A stretch of 64,000 nt of DNA from Actinoplanes sp. SE50/110. GTDB lineage: Bacteria; Actinomycetota; Actinomycetes; Mycobacteriales; Micromonosporaceae. Positions 32,902 to 40,593 of this stretch are shown here, in pieces. The stretch is from positions 8,984,001 through 9,048,000 of the forward strand of contig NZ_LT827010.1 of the NCBI RefSeq assembly GCF_900119315.1, read 5' to 3'. Position numbers and translations under genes: made by a program. The notes beneath the pieces were generated by a model. That model saw nothing but the letters and a program-made list of their open reading frames with translations. It did no database searches and was not told where the DNA came from. Positions within the stretch are counted from its first letter, which is position 1; every line of letters begins with the position of its first letter.

Positions 32902-33234
32902 GTGTCCGTGCCGCTGTATCAGGCGAAGGCCGAGATGTTCCGGACACTCGGCCACCCCGTCCGGATCCGGGTCCTGGAGTTGCTGCAGGACGGCCCGCGC
33001 CCGGTCCGCGACCTGCTAGCCGAGATCGACGTGGAGGCCTCGAACCTCTCCCAGCAGCTCGCCGTCCTGCGCCGCGCCGGCATCGTCGCCTCGTTCCGCG
33101 AGGGCGCCCTGGTGATGTACGCGTTGAGCACCCCGGATGTCGCCGACCTGCTCGCCGCGGGACGCCGCATCCTCGGCGCGGTGCTCACCGACCGCGACGG
33201 CCTGCTGGTGGAGTTGCGCTCGCAGAAGCGTTAG
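32902..33234 (+). CDS. ArsR/SmtB family transcriptional regulator
   Basis: 110 residues. Winged-helix pattern: M-F-R-T-L-G-H-P-V-R-I-R-V-L-E-L-L, V-R-D-L-L-A-E-I, and recognition helix N-L-S-Q-Q-L-A-V-L-R-R-A-G, with R-E-G-A-L-V-M-Y-A-L wing. No Cys cluster for arsenic or zinc is visible, so the signal may be non-metal. The GTG follows GGAGGGG by 7 bases. No dedicated target gene is adjacent; a 20-bp minisatellite follows. Confidence 0.92.
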   Translation: MSVPLYQAKAEMFRTLGHPVRIRVLELLQDGPRPVRDLLAEIDVEASNLSQQLAVLRRAGIVASFREGALVMYALSTPDVADLLAAGRRILGAVLTDRDGLLVELRSQKR

Positions 33235-33260
33235 AGCGAGCAGTCCGCACCTCGCGACCA

Positions 33261-33380
33261 CCGTGGCACCGCGCCACCCACCGTGGCACCGCGCGACCCA
33301 CCGTGGCACCGCGCGACCCACCGTGGCACCGCGCGACCCACCGTGGCACCGCGCGACCCACCGTGGCACCGCGCGACCAT
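33261..33380. repeat. Minisatellite: six 20-bp repeats
   Basis: Six tandem units of CCGTGGCACCGCGCGACCCA begin at 33261, 33281, 33301, 33321, 33341 and 33361. Units two to five are identical; the first has one and the last one or two changes. The array lies between convergent ArsR and aldo/keto reductase genes, 27 bases after the ArsR stop. Confidence 0.95.
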
Positions 33381-33458
33381 CCTCGGCGCCACGCGGCACC
33401 ATCCGGCGCTCCGGCTGCCGCCCCGCACGCTGGATCGCGTTCGGCGGCGGCGGGCCGG

Positions 33459-34487
33459 TCAGTAATCGCTCGAGCGCGCCCACAGGTTGATGCCGGACTC
33501 GGTCGCATACTTGTCGATCTCGGCCAGTTCGTCCGCGGCGAACGCGGTGTTGCCCAGCGCCGCGAGATTGTTCTCCAGCTGCGCCACGCTGCTGGCGCCG
33601 AGCACCACCGACGTCATCCGCGGATCCCGCAGCGCCCAGGCGATCGCCAGCTGCGCCAGGCTCTGCCCACGCCGTTCAGCGATCGCGTTCAGCGCCCGGA
33701 TCTTGCCCAGGTTCTCGTCGTTGAGCCAGTCGGTCGTCAACGATTTTTGTTCGCCGGCCCGGGAACCCTCGGGCACCCCGTTCAGGTAGCGGTCGGTGAG
33801 CATGCCCTGCGCCAGCGGCGAGAACCCGATGCACCCGGCCCCTTCCCGCTCCAGCACACCGAGCAGATCCTCCTCGACCCACCGGTTCAGCATCGAATAC
33901 GACGGCTGGTGGATCAGCAACGGCGTACCCAGTTCCCGCAGGATCGCCGCCGCCTCCGCGGTCTTCCCGGGCGAGTAGGACGAAATCCCGACGTAGAGCG
34001 CCTTGCCGGCCCGCACCGCCGCGTCCAGCGCCCCCATCGTCTCTTCGAGCGGTGTCTCCGGGTCGAACCGGTGCGAGTAGAAGATGTCCACATAGTCCAG
34101 ACCCATCCGCCGCAGCGACTGGTCCAGCGACGCGGTCAGATACTTCCGCGATCCACGGTCCCCATACGGCCCGGGCCACATGTCATACCCGGCCTTGGTC
34201 GAAATGATCAGCTCATCCCGATACGACCGGAAATCCTCGGCCAGCAGCCGCCCAAAGTTGATCTCCGCCGACCCGTATGGCGGCCCATAGTTGTTGGCCA
34301 GGTCGAAGTGCGTGACACCGAGGTCGAAGGCCCGGCGCAGCACCGCCCGCTGCGTCTCGATCGGCTTGTCGTCCCCGAAGTTGTGCCACAGCCCGAGCGA
34401 GATCGCCGGCAGCTTCAACCCGCTGCGCCCACACCGGCGATATTCCATGGCGTCATAACGAGCGGCCGCCGCCGCATAGGAAGTCAC
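33459..34487 (-). CDS. Aldo/keto reductase, YghZ/Kv-beta type
   Basis: 342 residues. A TIM-barrel NADPH oxidoreductase with F-D-L-A-N-N-Y-G (catalytic Asp/Tyr), S-T-K-A-G-Y (Lys), F-Y-S-H-R-F-D (His) and the cofactor-binding end V-V-L-G-A-S-S-V-A-Q-L-E-N-N. The Y-G-P-P-Y-G-S-A-E motif is that of the YghZ group, which reduces L-glyceraldehyde 3-phosphate and methylglyoxal in E. coli. It stands alone between two repeat arrays. Confidence 0.95.
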   Translation of the reverse strand: MTSYAAAAARYDAMEYRRCGRSGLKLPAISLGLWHNFGDDKPIETQRAVLRRAFDLGVTHFDLANNYGPPYGSAEINFGRLLAEDFRSYRDELIISTKAGYDMWPGPYGDRGSRKYLTASLDQSLRRMGLDYVDIFYSHRFDPETPLEETMGALDAAVRAGKALYVGISSYSPGKTAEAAAILRELGTPLLIHQPSYSMLNRWVEEDLLGVLEREGAGCIGFSPLAQGMLTDRYLNGVPEGSRAGEQKSLTTDWLNDENLGKIRALNAIAERRGQSLAQLAIAWALRDPRMTSVVLGASSVAQLENNLAALGNTAFAADELAEIDKYATESGINLWARSSDY

Positions 34488-34784
34488 CCTTGATTCCTAT
34501 CCCAATCTCCACCTGCTCGCCCCCGGAACCCCTTCCGCCTCCGTCCGGCACATGTCACCCACCGCCGGCGCGCTCCCCCGCCCAGCGGCCGATCACCCAC
34601 GACGGTCGACGGCAGCCAAGCCGGGCCCCCGTGAGAACAAGCCGCCGCCGGGAAGGGCGATGACCTGCGAAAGGCGAGTCGAGGCGGGCCAGCCGCCCGC
34701 CGAGCAAGGCAGGATGGAGCAGGCGGGTGAGCCGGACCCGGCAGCCGGTCAGGCCTGCCGATCCGAACGAACTCCGCTGAACAG

Positions 34785-34916
34785 ACCCGTCCGACCGAAC
34801 GGACCCGCCGGACCAAGCGCACCCGCCCGACGAAACCAACCCGCCGAACCAAGTGCACCCGCCAAACCGAACGGACCCGCCCGACGAAACGGACCCGCCT
34901 GACCGAACGGACCCGT
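34785..34916. repeat. Minisatellite: 18-bp repeats, seven full units and a partial
   Basis: ACCCG recurs at exactly 18-base steps: 34785, 34803, 34821, 34839, 34857, 34875, 34893 and 34911. The unit is close to ACCCGCCCGACCGAACGG. It occupies the 479-base gap 34488-34966, after the permease stop and before the aldo/keto reductase start (both minus strand). The rest of the gap shows no credible gene. Confidence 0.92.
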
Positions 34917-34966
34917 CGAGTCGGGGCGGGTGCGTTCGGTCCGACGGGACACGACGGGGTAGCTGT

Positions 34967-35653
34967 CTAGACCGGGACCTCGGCGGGTGCTCTCCGGGAC
35001 GGGCCGGCGTTGGCATAGGCCACCAGGCCGCCGAGGGCCAGCAGCAAAGCCGTGACCGTGGCGGGAGCATTGCCCGAGGGCTGCGCCTGCCAGGTGACGA
35101 TCTGCTGGATGGTGCCGTCGCCCAGCGGGAACATGACGGCCGTCAAGGTCCAGCCGAGCGGTGCGAACCAGGAGCGGGCCGGGCCGATCGAGGCGGCGCC
35201 GAGGGCGGTGAGGCCGAGCAGTCCGGCCGCGTCGCGCAGGACGAAGCTCGCAGGGCCGAAGCGGGCCGGGGTGAGCAGCGTGACGGTCAGCAGGCCGACC
35301 ACGATCAGCAGGGCGACCAGCAGGTGCACGGTCCGGCGGAGTGGCCAGTTGACCGCGCCGGTGCGTTCCAGTGCGTCGTCGGGCGCGCCCAGGGTGGCGG
35401 TCAGGGCCGCGACCGCGAGCAGCACCGCGACCTGCACCATCCGGCAGTCGACGTCGCGGGTCTTGGACGTGGTGACCCACAGAATCCACAGCAGCACCGT
35501 GCCGGCTCCGACCAGGGCGAGCGCCAAGGGCGCCCGCCGTGAACGCAGGTAGAGCATCAGCCAGCGGGAGGACAGGCCGGCCGCGCCCAGCGAAGGCATC
35601 AGCCGACGCCGGGCCGGGCTGCCCGCCGTGAGCGGCGACGAGGCGCGCGGCAT
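34967..35653 (-). CDS. Polytopic membrane protein, second permease-like subunit
   Basis: 228 residues with about six membrane segments (for example L-A-L-V-G-A-G-T-V-L-L-W-I-L-W and V-H-L-L-V-A-L-L-I-V-V-G-L-L). The start at 35653 makes a one-base TGATG overlap with the previous gene. It is the last gene of the sigma/anti-sigma/ABC operon and probably works with the membrane subunit at 35653-36939. No enzyme motif. An 18-bp repeat array follows its stop. Confidence 0.8.
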   Translation of the reverse strand: MPRASSPLTAGSPARRRLMPSLGAAGLSSRWLMLYLRSRRAPLALALVGAGTVLLWILWVTTSKTRDVDCRMVQVAVLLAVAALTATLGAPDDALERTGAVNWPLRRTVHLLVALLIVVGLLTVTLLTPARFGPASFVLRDAAGLLGLTALGAASIGPARSWFAPLGWTLTAVMFPLGDGTIQQIVTWQAQPSGNAPATVTALLLALGGLVAYANAGPSRRAPAEVPV

Positions 35654-36939
35654 CACTCGCACCTCGTGGCGGCGGCGCGGATGGCGATCACCTGGGCAGT
35701 GGCCTTGTCGGCGGGCAGAGCGTGCAGTCTCTGCCACTCGGCGGCGGCGTTGGCGGTGTCCTGCTCGTCCTGGAAGTCGGCGAGCATCGCCGGAGCACGG
35801 CCGATCAGCCAGTACGCCGCGGCCAGCGTCTCCGCCTGGCGCGGGGAGCCGTCGCAGTCGGGCCGTCCGCTGAAGGCCGCGGCGACGATCCGCGGTGCCA
35901 GGTCGGTGTCCAGGTGGCCGCTCTTGTTCACGTCGATGCGGATCAGGGCGACGTCCGGACTTTTCGGCGCGGGAACGTCCGGGACGTAGGTGCTGTTGTC
36001 CTCGTGCACCCGGGTCGGGGTGCCGGGCAGTTTCGCCAGGGTGGTCAGCGCCTCGCGGGCCTGCGGGAGCAGCTCGGGCAGCAGGCCGGCGTGCACCCGG
36101 CTGACACAGACCCGGGGCTCGTTGCGGGCGCAGACCAGCTCTTTGGCGACCGGGTCGACCGAGTCCACGATGAGCCGGTCCTGGTGCGGGATGACCGCGA
36201 TCGCCACCGCCGCGCCGAGAGCGACCGGGAGCAGGGCAGCGACCCGGGTGCGCCAGCCGGCCGCGGCGAACAGGAGCGCACCGGTGACGGCGAACGTGAT
36301 CATCCAGATCGCCTGCGAGACGCTGGCCCGGCCGGGCACGGTCGAGTATTTGTCCGGCATGTTCATGTCGAAGATCGGCGAGAAGATGGTGGCCAGCCAG
36401 CCCCGGTGCCGGCTGGTGGAGGGCAGGCCGAGCAGCAGCCCGAGACCGGCGACGGCCAGGGCGGGCGCGGTGATCAGCCAGGGGAGCAGACGGCCGACGG
36501 CGAGGCCGAACCAGGCGCCGGCGAGCATCGACAGGGCGCCGACCGCGGCGATGGCCGGCACGGCCGCCGGGAAGTAGCCGGCCCGGCCGATCAGGGTCGT
36601 GCCGGCGGCGAGGGCGATCAGCAGGTAGCTGGTGACGACGGCCAGGGCCATCACGGCGAGGGTCGGCGCGGCACGCTGAGCGCGCGGGCGCGGGGTGCTG
36701 GCGAACAGCTCGGCCACGTTGGACTGGGACTCGCGGCGGCCCTGCCAGGCGCCGGCGGCCAGGGACAGCGGCCAGAGCAGCGCCAGGTAGAGCCGCTCGG
36801 ACATGACCATCTGGACCCAGCCGGTGGTCCAGTCGGCCTCCTCGAAGTAGAACATGAGGGCGACGCCGATCGCGGTCAGGATCAGGACGGAGCCGAGCGC
36901 GGCCGAACGACGCAGCTCGATGCCGAGGATGCGGGTCAC
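35653..36939 (-). CDS. ABC-2-like membrane subunit with large extracytoplasmic or cytosolic tail
   Basis: 428 residues. Six to eight membrane segments in the first ~250 residues, followed by a ~180-residue soluble domain with two Cys pairs (V-C-A-R-N-E-P-R-V-C and C-D-G). The N terminus M-T-R-I-L-G-I-E-L-R-R-S resembles ABC-2 permeases. It overlaps the ATPase gene by 4 bases (ATGA). The soluble domain has no recognised family. The transport substrate is unknown. Confidence 0.85.
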   Translation of the reverse strand: MTRILGIELRRSAALGSVLILTAIGVALMFYFEEADWTTGWVQMVMSERLYLALLWPLSLAAGAWQGRRESQSNVAELFASTPRPRAQRAAPTLAVMALAVVTSYLLIALAAGTTLIGRAGYFPAAVPAIAAVGALSMLAGAWFGLAVGRLLPWLITAPALAVAGLGLLLGLPSTSRHRGWLATIFSPIFDMNMPDKYSTVPGRASVSQAIWMITFAVTGALLFAAAGWRTRVAALLPVALGAAVAIAVIPHQDRLIVDSVDPVAKELVCARNEPRVCVSRVHAGLLPELLPQAREALTTLAKLPGTPTRVHEDNSTYVPDVPAPKSPDVALIRIDVNKSGHLDTDLAPRIVAAAFSGRPDCDGSPRQAETLAAAYWLIGRAPAMLADFQDEQDTANAAAEWQRLHALPADKATAQVIAIRAAATRCE

Positions 36940-37736
36940 CGGGCGGCCTCCGAACGGTGGCGGCGCAGCAGCGCGGAATAGCCTCGCTCGGCGGGGCTGT
37001 CACCCGCGTCGTCGGGACCGCCCTGGGCGATCAGCGACTCCGGGGTGCCCTGGAACACCAGCCGGCCCTCGCTGATCATCACGACGTCGGTGCAGGCGGC
37101 GACCACGTCCTCGACCAGGTGGGTGGAGACCAGGACGCAGCTGTCGGTGCCCAGGTCGCGCAGTAGCTCGCGGAAGTCGAGGCGCTGCTCCGGGTCCAGG
37201 CCGACGGTCGGCTCGTCGAGCAGCAGCACCGCCGGGTCGTTGACGATCGCCTGGGCGATGCCGGCCCGGCGCAGCATGCCGCCGGACAGCGTTTTCATCC
37301 GGCGGTCGGCCCGGTCGGCGAGACCGACCCGCTCGATCGCCCGCTGGACCGCGCCCGGCACCGCCGGTTTCGGCATCTCCTTGAGCCAGGCCATGTACTC
37401 CACGAACTCGCGCACGGTGAAGCGCGGATAGAACCCGAAGGCCTGCGGCAGATAGCCCAGCCCGCGCCGCACCCGGCGCAGGTCGGCGCGGCCGTCGACG
37501 GACTCGCCGAGCAGGGTCAGCTGCCCGCCGGCCGGCTCGATCACCGTGGCCAGGGCGCGCATCAGCGTCGTCTTGCCGGCGCCGTTGGGCCCGAGCAGGC
37601 CGTGGACGCCGCCGCCGAGCGCGAGGTCGAGGCCGTTGACAGCCAGATGCCGGCCGGCGCGGACGCGCAGGCCCTCGGCCTGCACCACCCAGGGATGGAG
37701 GGTGGGGGCGGTCTCAGCCGCGCTCACCGTACGCAT
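36936..37736 (-). CDS. ABC transporter ATP-binding protein
   Basis: 266 residues. Walker A G-P-N-G-A-G-K-T-T, Q-loop L-P-Q-A-F-G-F-Y, signature L-S-G-G-M, Walker B V-L-L-L-D-E-P, and H-loop V-S-T-H-L. Close to the ATPases of ABC-2 drug or bacteriocin exporters. The ATG at 37736 lies 13 bases inside the last mini-ORF of the upstream chain. It drives the two membrane proteins encoded next in the operon and is probably under control of the sigma factor at 38759. Confidence 0.96.
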   Translation of the reverse strand: MRTVSAAETAPTLHPWVVQAEGLRVRAGRHLAVNGLDLALGGGVHGLLGPNGAGKTTLMRALATVIEPAGGQLTLLGESVDGRADLRRVRRGLGYLPQAFGFYPRFTVREFVEYMAWLKEMPKPAVPGAVQRAIERVGLADRADRRMKTLSGGMLRRAGIAQAIVNDPAVLLLDEPTVGLDPEQRLDFRELLRDLGTDSCVLVSTHLVEDVVAACTDVVMISEGRLVFQGTPESLIAQGGPDDAGDSPAERGYSALLRRHRSEAAR

Positions 37737-37828
37737 GCGATGTCCCTTCGAATAGCGCCGCCCGGCAACCCGGGCAGCGAAGCACAGAGGTCACTCACGA
37801 CCGCCCGACGGCGATCGATGCGACTCAT
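37724..37828 (-). CDS. Candidate 34-codon leader ORF entering the ABC gene
   Basis: An ATG at 37828 overlaps the stop of the preceding mini-ORF (ATGA). The frame runs through the space before the ABC ATPase and ends 13 bases inside that gene. The peptide begins M-S-R-I-D-R-R-R, like the repeat peptides M-S-R-T-D-L. It may couple translation of the chain to the ATPase. Expression unproven. Confidence 0.35.
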   Translation of the reverse strand: MSRIDRRRAVVSDLCASLPGLPGGAIRRDIACVR

Positions 37829-37995
37829 CGGAAGATCCAGCGGAAACAGGCACCGCTCATCGGAAGAACCGGTCGGAAAGGTCGGTGCGGCTCATCGGAA
37901 GAACCGCCGGGAAAGGTCGGTGCGGCTCATCAGAACAACCGGTGGAAGAGATCGGTGCGGCTCATCGGGAGAACCGGCGGGAGCGGATGGCGGGG
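37824..37995. repeat. Five ~35-bp tandem repeats after the anti-sigma gene
   Basis: CTCATCGGAAGAACCGG-type units begin at 37824, 37856, 37891, 37926 and 37961 (steps of 32, 35, 35, 35). The unit nearest the gene is the anti-sigma gene's own 3' end. Since 35 is not a multiple of three, each unit shifts frame, which is what creates the ATGA overlaps. Confidence 0.9.
37825..37965 (-). other. Chain of four overlapping repeat-encoded mini-ORFs
   Basis: From the anti-sigma stop, four tiny frames follow one another on the minus strand: 37965-37930 (M-S-R-T-D-L-F-H-R-L-F), 37930-37892 (M-S-R-T-D-L-S-R-R-F-F-R), 37895-37857 (M-S-R-T-D-L-S-D-R-F-F-R) and 37860-37825 (M-S-G-A-C-F-R-W-I-F-R). Each start overlaps the preceding stop as ATGA or TGATG. 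The anti-sigma protein itself ends R-S-R-R-F-S-R, like the mini-ORF ends. Seen directly; translation is an inference. Confidence 0.5.
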
Positions 37996-38762
37996 CTCAG
38001 CGTGAAAGCGGCCGCCACGACGATGGTCGACACCCAGATCGCGACGCTGCCCGGGAGCAGGATCGCCGGGAGGTGCATCACGAACACGGCGGGGACGGCG
38101 ACGATCGCCACCCAGGCACTGGCCAGGCTGATCGCGGCGAGGCGGACGCCCAGGACGGCGCCCAGCGCGATCGCCGTGGTCGTGAAGGCCAGGCACGGCA
38201 GCAGGGTCAGGGCCAGCGAGACGCCGACGCCGTTGCTGATCAGGGCCAGCACCGGCACGATCACCGCCAGGACCGTCGCGGTGCGGCGCAGCAGCAGGGG
38301 CAGCCCGGCCGCCGGGGTGCTGGCGATCAGCTCCCAGGCCGGGTCGGCGCCCCGACTCCAGGCGACCGCCACCCCGGGCAGCGGGGCGATCGGGGCCAGC
38401 AGCAGCACCAGCGACGGCAGGGTGGGTGCGAGCGCCTGGAGCACCACCGCGCAGCCGAGGGCCGCCGCGGTCATGCCGAGCCACGGCAGCAGGTGCCAGA
38501 CCAGCCACCGGTGCCGCGCCGCCGACCAGCGTCGTCGCCGCAGCGGGATCGGCGGCGGACCCGACGCGATGCCCTGATCCACCCCGTTGCTCACCCGGTC
38601 GAGCAGGATCAGGACGTCGGCCGGCACCGCACCGGACAGCCGTGTCCGGCAGTCGGCGCACTCCTCGAGGTGCACCTCGACCGTCCAGACCGTGGCCTCG
38701 TCGAGGCTCAGGTCGCCGTCGGCGTATCGGGAGATCACCGAGGGGCTCGGGTGCCCGGTCAT
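37962..38762 (-). CDS. Zinc-finger anti-sigma factor with multiple membrane segments
   Basis: 266 residues. The N-terminal cytosolic zinc finger has V-E-V-H-L-E-E-C-A-D-C (H-x3-C-x2-C). About six hydrophobic segments follow from residue ~90. Anti-sigma factors usually have one membrane segment, so this polytopic form is unusual. It overlaps the sigma gene by 4 bases (ATGA) and heads the repeat chain leading to the ABC genes. It would hold the sigma factor at the membrane until a signal, perhaps a transporter substrate, is sensed (inference). Confidence 0.88.
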   Translation of the reverse strand: MTGHPSPSVISRYADGDLSLDEATVWTVEVHLEECADCRTRLSGAVPADVLILLDRVSNGVDQGIASGPPPIPLRRRRWSAARHRWLVWHLLPWLGMTAAALGCAVVLQALAPTLPSLVLLLAPIAPLPGVAVAWSRGADPAWELIASTPAAGLPLLLRRTATVLAVIVPVLALISNGVGVSLALTLLPCLAFTTTAIALGAVLGVRLAAISLASAWVAIVAVPAVFVMHLPAILLPGSVAIWVSTIVVAAAFTLSPAIRSRRFSR

Positions 38763-39304
38763 GACAGCGCCTCCCGCAGTGCGATCCGGGCGCGCCGCGC
38801 CCGCGATTTGACGGTGCCCTCAGGCACGCCGAGCAGCACGGACGTCTCCCGGACCGAGAGGCCGTCGAGAACCATGGCGCGCAGCACCTGCCGGACCTCG
38901 GCCGGGAGGGTGAGCAGCGCCTGCTCCAGCTCCTGGCCGACCCGGCCGGCCATCACCTCGTCCTCCGCGGCGGGCGCGGGCTCGGGCACGAAGGTGGGCG
39001 CCTGCTGCTGGCGGGCGCGGCGCCGGAAGGCGTCGACCAGTCTGTTCGCCGCGATGGTCCAGAGCCAGCCGGCCGCGCTGCCGGCGACGGTCGTGCCGGC
39101 GAAGTCGCCGGCGGCCCGCCAGACGGCCAGATAGGTCTCCTGCATGACGTCGGCGATCACGTCCTGGTCGGAGCAGCGGCGTCGCAGCCGCACGGCGAGC
39201 CACGGCGACGTGCGGCGATAGAGCTCGTCGAACGCGTGCCGGTCACCGGCGGCGGTGCGGCGCACGAGCTCCGCCTCGTCGACCGCGTCCAGACTTCGTT
39301 TCAC
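38759..39304 (-). CDS. ECF-type RNA polymerase sigma factor
   Basis: 181 residues. Sigma region 2 (D-E-L-Y-R-R-T-S-P-W-L and V-M-Q-E-T-Y-L-A-V-W-R-A-A) and region 4 (L-T-L/L-P-A-E-V-R-Q-V-L, L-S-V-R-E-T-S-V-L-L-G-V-P-E-G-T-V-K-S-R) are clear. The GTG at 39304 is chosen over a TTG at 39313. No ribosome site is visible; a CGTCGT box at 39315-39320 could be the -10 of an ECF autoregulated, nearly leaderless promoter. Coupled to its anti-sigma. Confidence 0.94.
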   Translation of the reverse strand: MKRSLDAVDEAELVRRTAAGDRHAFDELYRRTSPWLAVRLRRRCSDQDVIADVMQETYLAVWRAAGDFAGTTVAGSAAGWLWTIAANRLVDAFRRRARQQQAPTFVPEPAPAAEDEVMAGRVGQELEQALLTLPAEVRQVLRAMVLDGLSVRETSVLLGVPEGTVKSRARRARIALREALS

Positions 39305-39348
39305 AACAGGCAAGACGACGCCAAGCGGCCTCCGGTTTTCGAGCCAGC

Positions 39349-39362
39349 GTGACGTGAGTCAC
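39349..39362. promoter_or_regulatory. GTGAC-N4-GTCAC dyad upstream of the sigma gene
   Basis: A 5-bp dyad (39349-39353, 39358-39362) between the divergent sigma and TfoX-like genes. Possible operator; weak. Confidence 0.3.
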
Positions 39363-39400
39363 ATCTAAGGCGGCCGCGGCTGCGGGCGTACGGTGATCGC

Positions 39401-39802
39401 ATGGCCTTTGACGAGGTACTCGCGGAACGGATCCGGGATCAGCTCGGCGACGTCGACGGGGTGACCGGCAAACGGATGTTCGGCGGCATCACCTTTCTGG
39501 TCCACGGCAACATGGCGGCCGGCGTGATGGGCGACGATCTGATCGTCCGCCTCGGCGCACCAGCCGTCGCACCGGCCCTCGCCGAGCCCGGCACCCGCGT
39601 CTTCGATTTCACCGGTCGCCCGATGCGGAACTGGATCGTCGTCGACGGCGCCCGCCTGGACGACGAGGACCTGGCCCGATGGCTGCGCGCCGGCGTGGAT
39701 TTCGCCGGCTCCCTGCCGCCGAAACAGCACGAGGAGAAAGGTGGAAGGGACCGGCCCGGACATCGTCGGCCGCACCGGTCCCGGCTTCACAAGGACCTCT
39801 GA
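39401..39802 (+). CDS. TfoX N-terminal domain protein
   Basis: 133 residues. The TfoX_N fold is shown by G-K-R-M-F-G-G-I-T-F-L-V-H-G-N-M, V-R-L-G-A-P and W-I-V-V-D-G-A-R-L. It lacks the C-terminal TfoX domain, so it is the stand-alone actinobacterial type, not a competence activator. The last ~20 residues are basic and His/Arg-rich. Its end overlaps the convergent isomerase gene by 16 bases. Function unknown. Confidence 0.9.
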   Translation: MAFDEVLAERIRDQLGDVDGVTGKRMFGGITFLVHGNMAAGVMGDDLIVRLGAPAVAPALAEPGTRVFDFTGRPMRNWIVVDGARLDDEDLARWLRAGVDFAGSLPPKQHEEKGGRDRPGHRRPHRSRLHKDL

Positions 39803-40593
39803 AACACACTTTCGTACGCCGTGAGCGCCGCCCAGAGCACCTCTCGCCCCGGCCGTTCCCAGAGGTCGGCGTTCATCACCTCGACCTCGATCGGCCCGGC
39901 ATATCCGGCCCTGTCCACCGCCTCGTGGAAGGCCCGCATGTCCACGCAGCCGTCTCCGGGCAGCCCCCGGCCGGTCAGCACCCCGGCCGGCAGCGGTGTG
40001 ATCCAGTCGGCCAGCTGGTAGATCGCGATCCGCTCACCGGCCTCCGCGATCTTGTCCAGCACCGTGTCGTCCCACCAGAGGTGGTACGTGTCGACGGCGA
40101 CCCCGACCTGCCCGGCGGGGTGCTGTTCGGCGATCGCCACGGCCTGGTCCCAGGTGTTGATCACGCAGCGGTCGGCGGCGTACATCGGGTGCAGCGGCTC
40201 GATCGCCAGGGTCACCCCGGCCGCGGCCGCGTGCGGGACCAGCCGGGCGATCGCGTCGCCCACGTGCCGGCGCGCCCCGGCCAGGTCCCGGGATCCGTCC
40301 GGCAGGCCGCCGGAGACCAGGACCAGCACGGTGGTGCCGAGCGCGGCGGCCTCGTCGATCGCCCGGCGGTTGTCGTCGAACCAGTCCGGCTCCTGGAAGA
40401 AGCCGCTGCGGCAGAGCGTGGTGACGGTCAATCCGGCCTCGCGGACCAGGGCCGCGGAGCGTTCCAACCCGTATTCGGCGACCGGCTCGCGCCACAGCGC
40501 GACCTGTCCGACGCCGGCCTCGACGCACCCGGCGACCAGGTCCGGCAGGTCCCACGACCGGGCGGTGATCTGATTGAACGAGAACCGGCTCAT
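39787..40593 (-). CDS. Sugar phosphate isomerase/epimerase (xylose isomerase-like TIM barrel)
   Basis: 268 residues of the AP-endonuclease-2 / IolE-IolI superfamily: F-N-Q-I-T-A near the start, V-L-V-L-V-S-G-G, I-E-P-L-H-P-M (metal Glu), V-A-V-D-T-Y-H-L-W-W-D (metal Asp/His) and I-E-V-E-V-M (metal Glu). Coupled to the DUF993 gene by an ATGA overlap. With the MocA-type dehydrogenase it suggests catabolism of an inositol-like or modified sugar. Confidence 0.92.
   Translation of the reverse strand: MSRFSFNQITARSWDLPDLVAGCVEAGVGQVALWREPVAEYGLERSAALVREAGLTVTTLCRSGFFQEPDWFDDNRRAIDEAAALGTTVLVLVSGGLPDGSRDLAGARRHVGDAIARLVPHAAAAGVTLAIEPLHPMYAADRCVINTWDQAVAIAEQHPAGQVGVAVDTYHLWWDDTVLDKIAEAGERIAIYQLADWITPLPAGVLTGRGLPGDGCVDMRAFHEAVDRAGYAGPIEVEVMNADLWERPGREVLWAALTAYESVFQRSL

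Noticed and set aside
33185..33508. Repeat protein encoded by the 20-bp array
   Set aside because: Open frames arise simply because the unit lacks stop codons in several frames; they overlap the ArsR and reductase ends and have no start signals.
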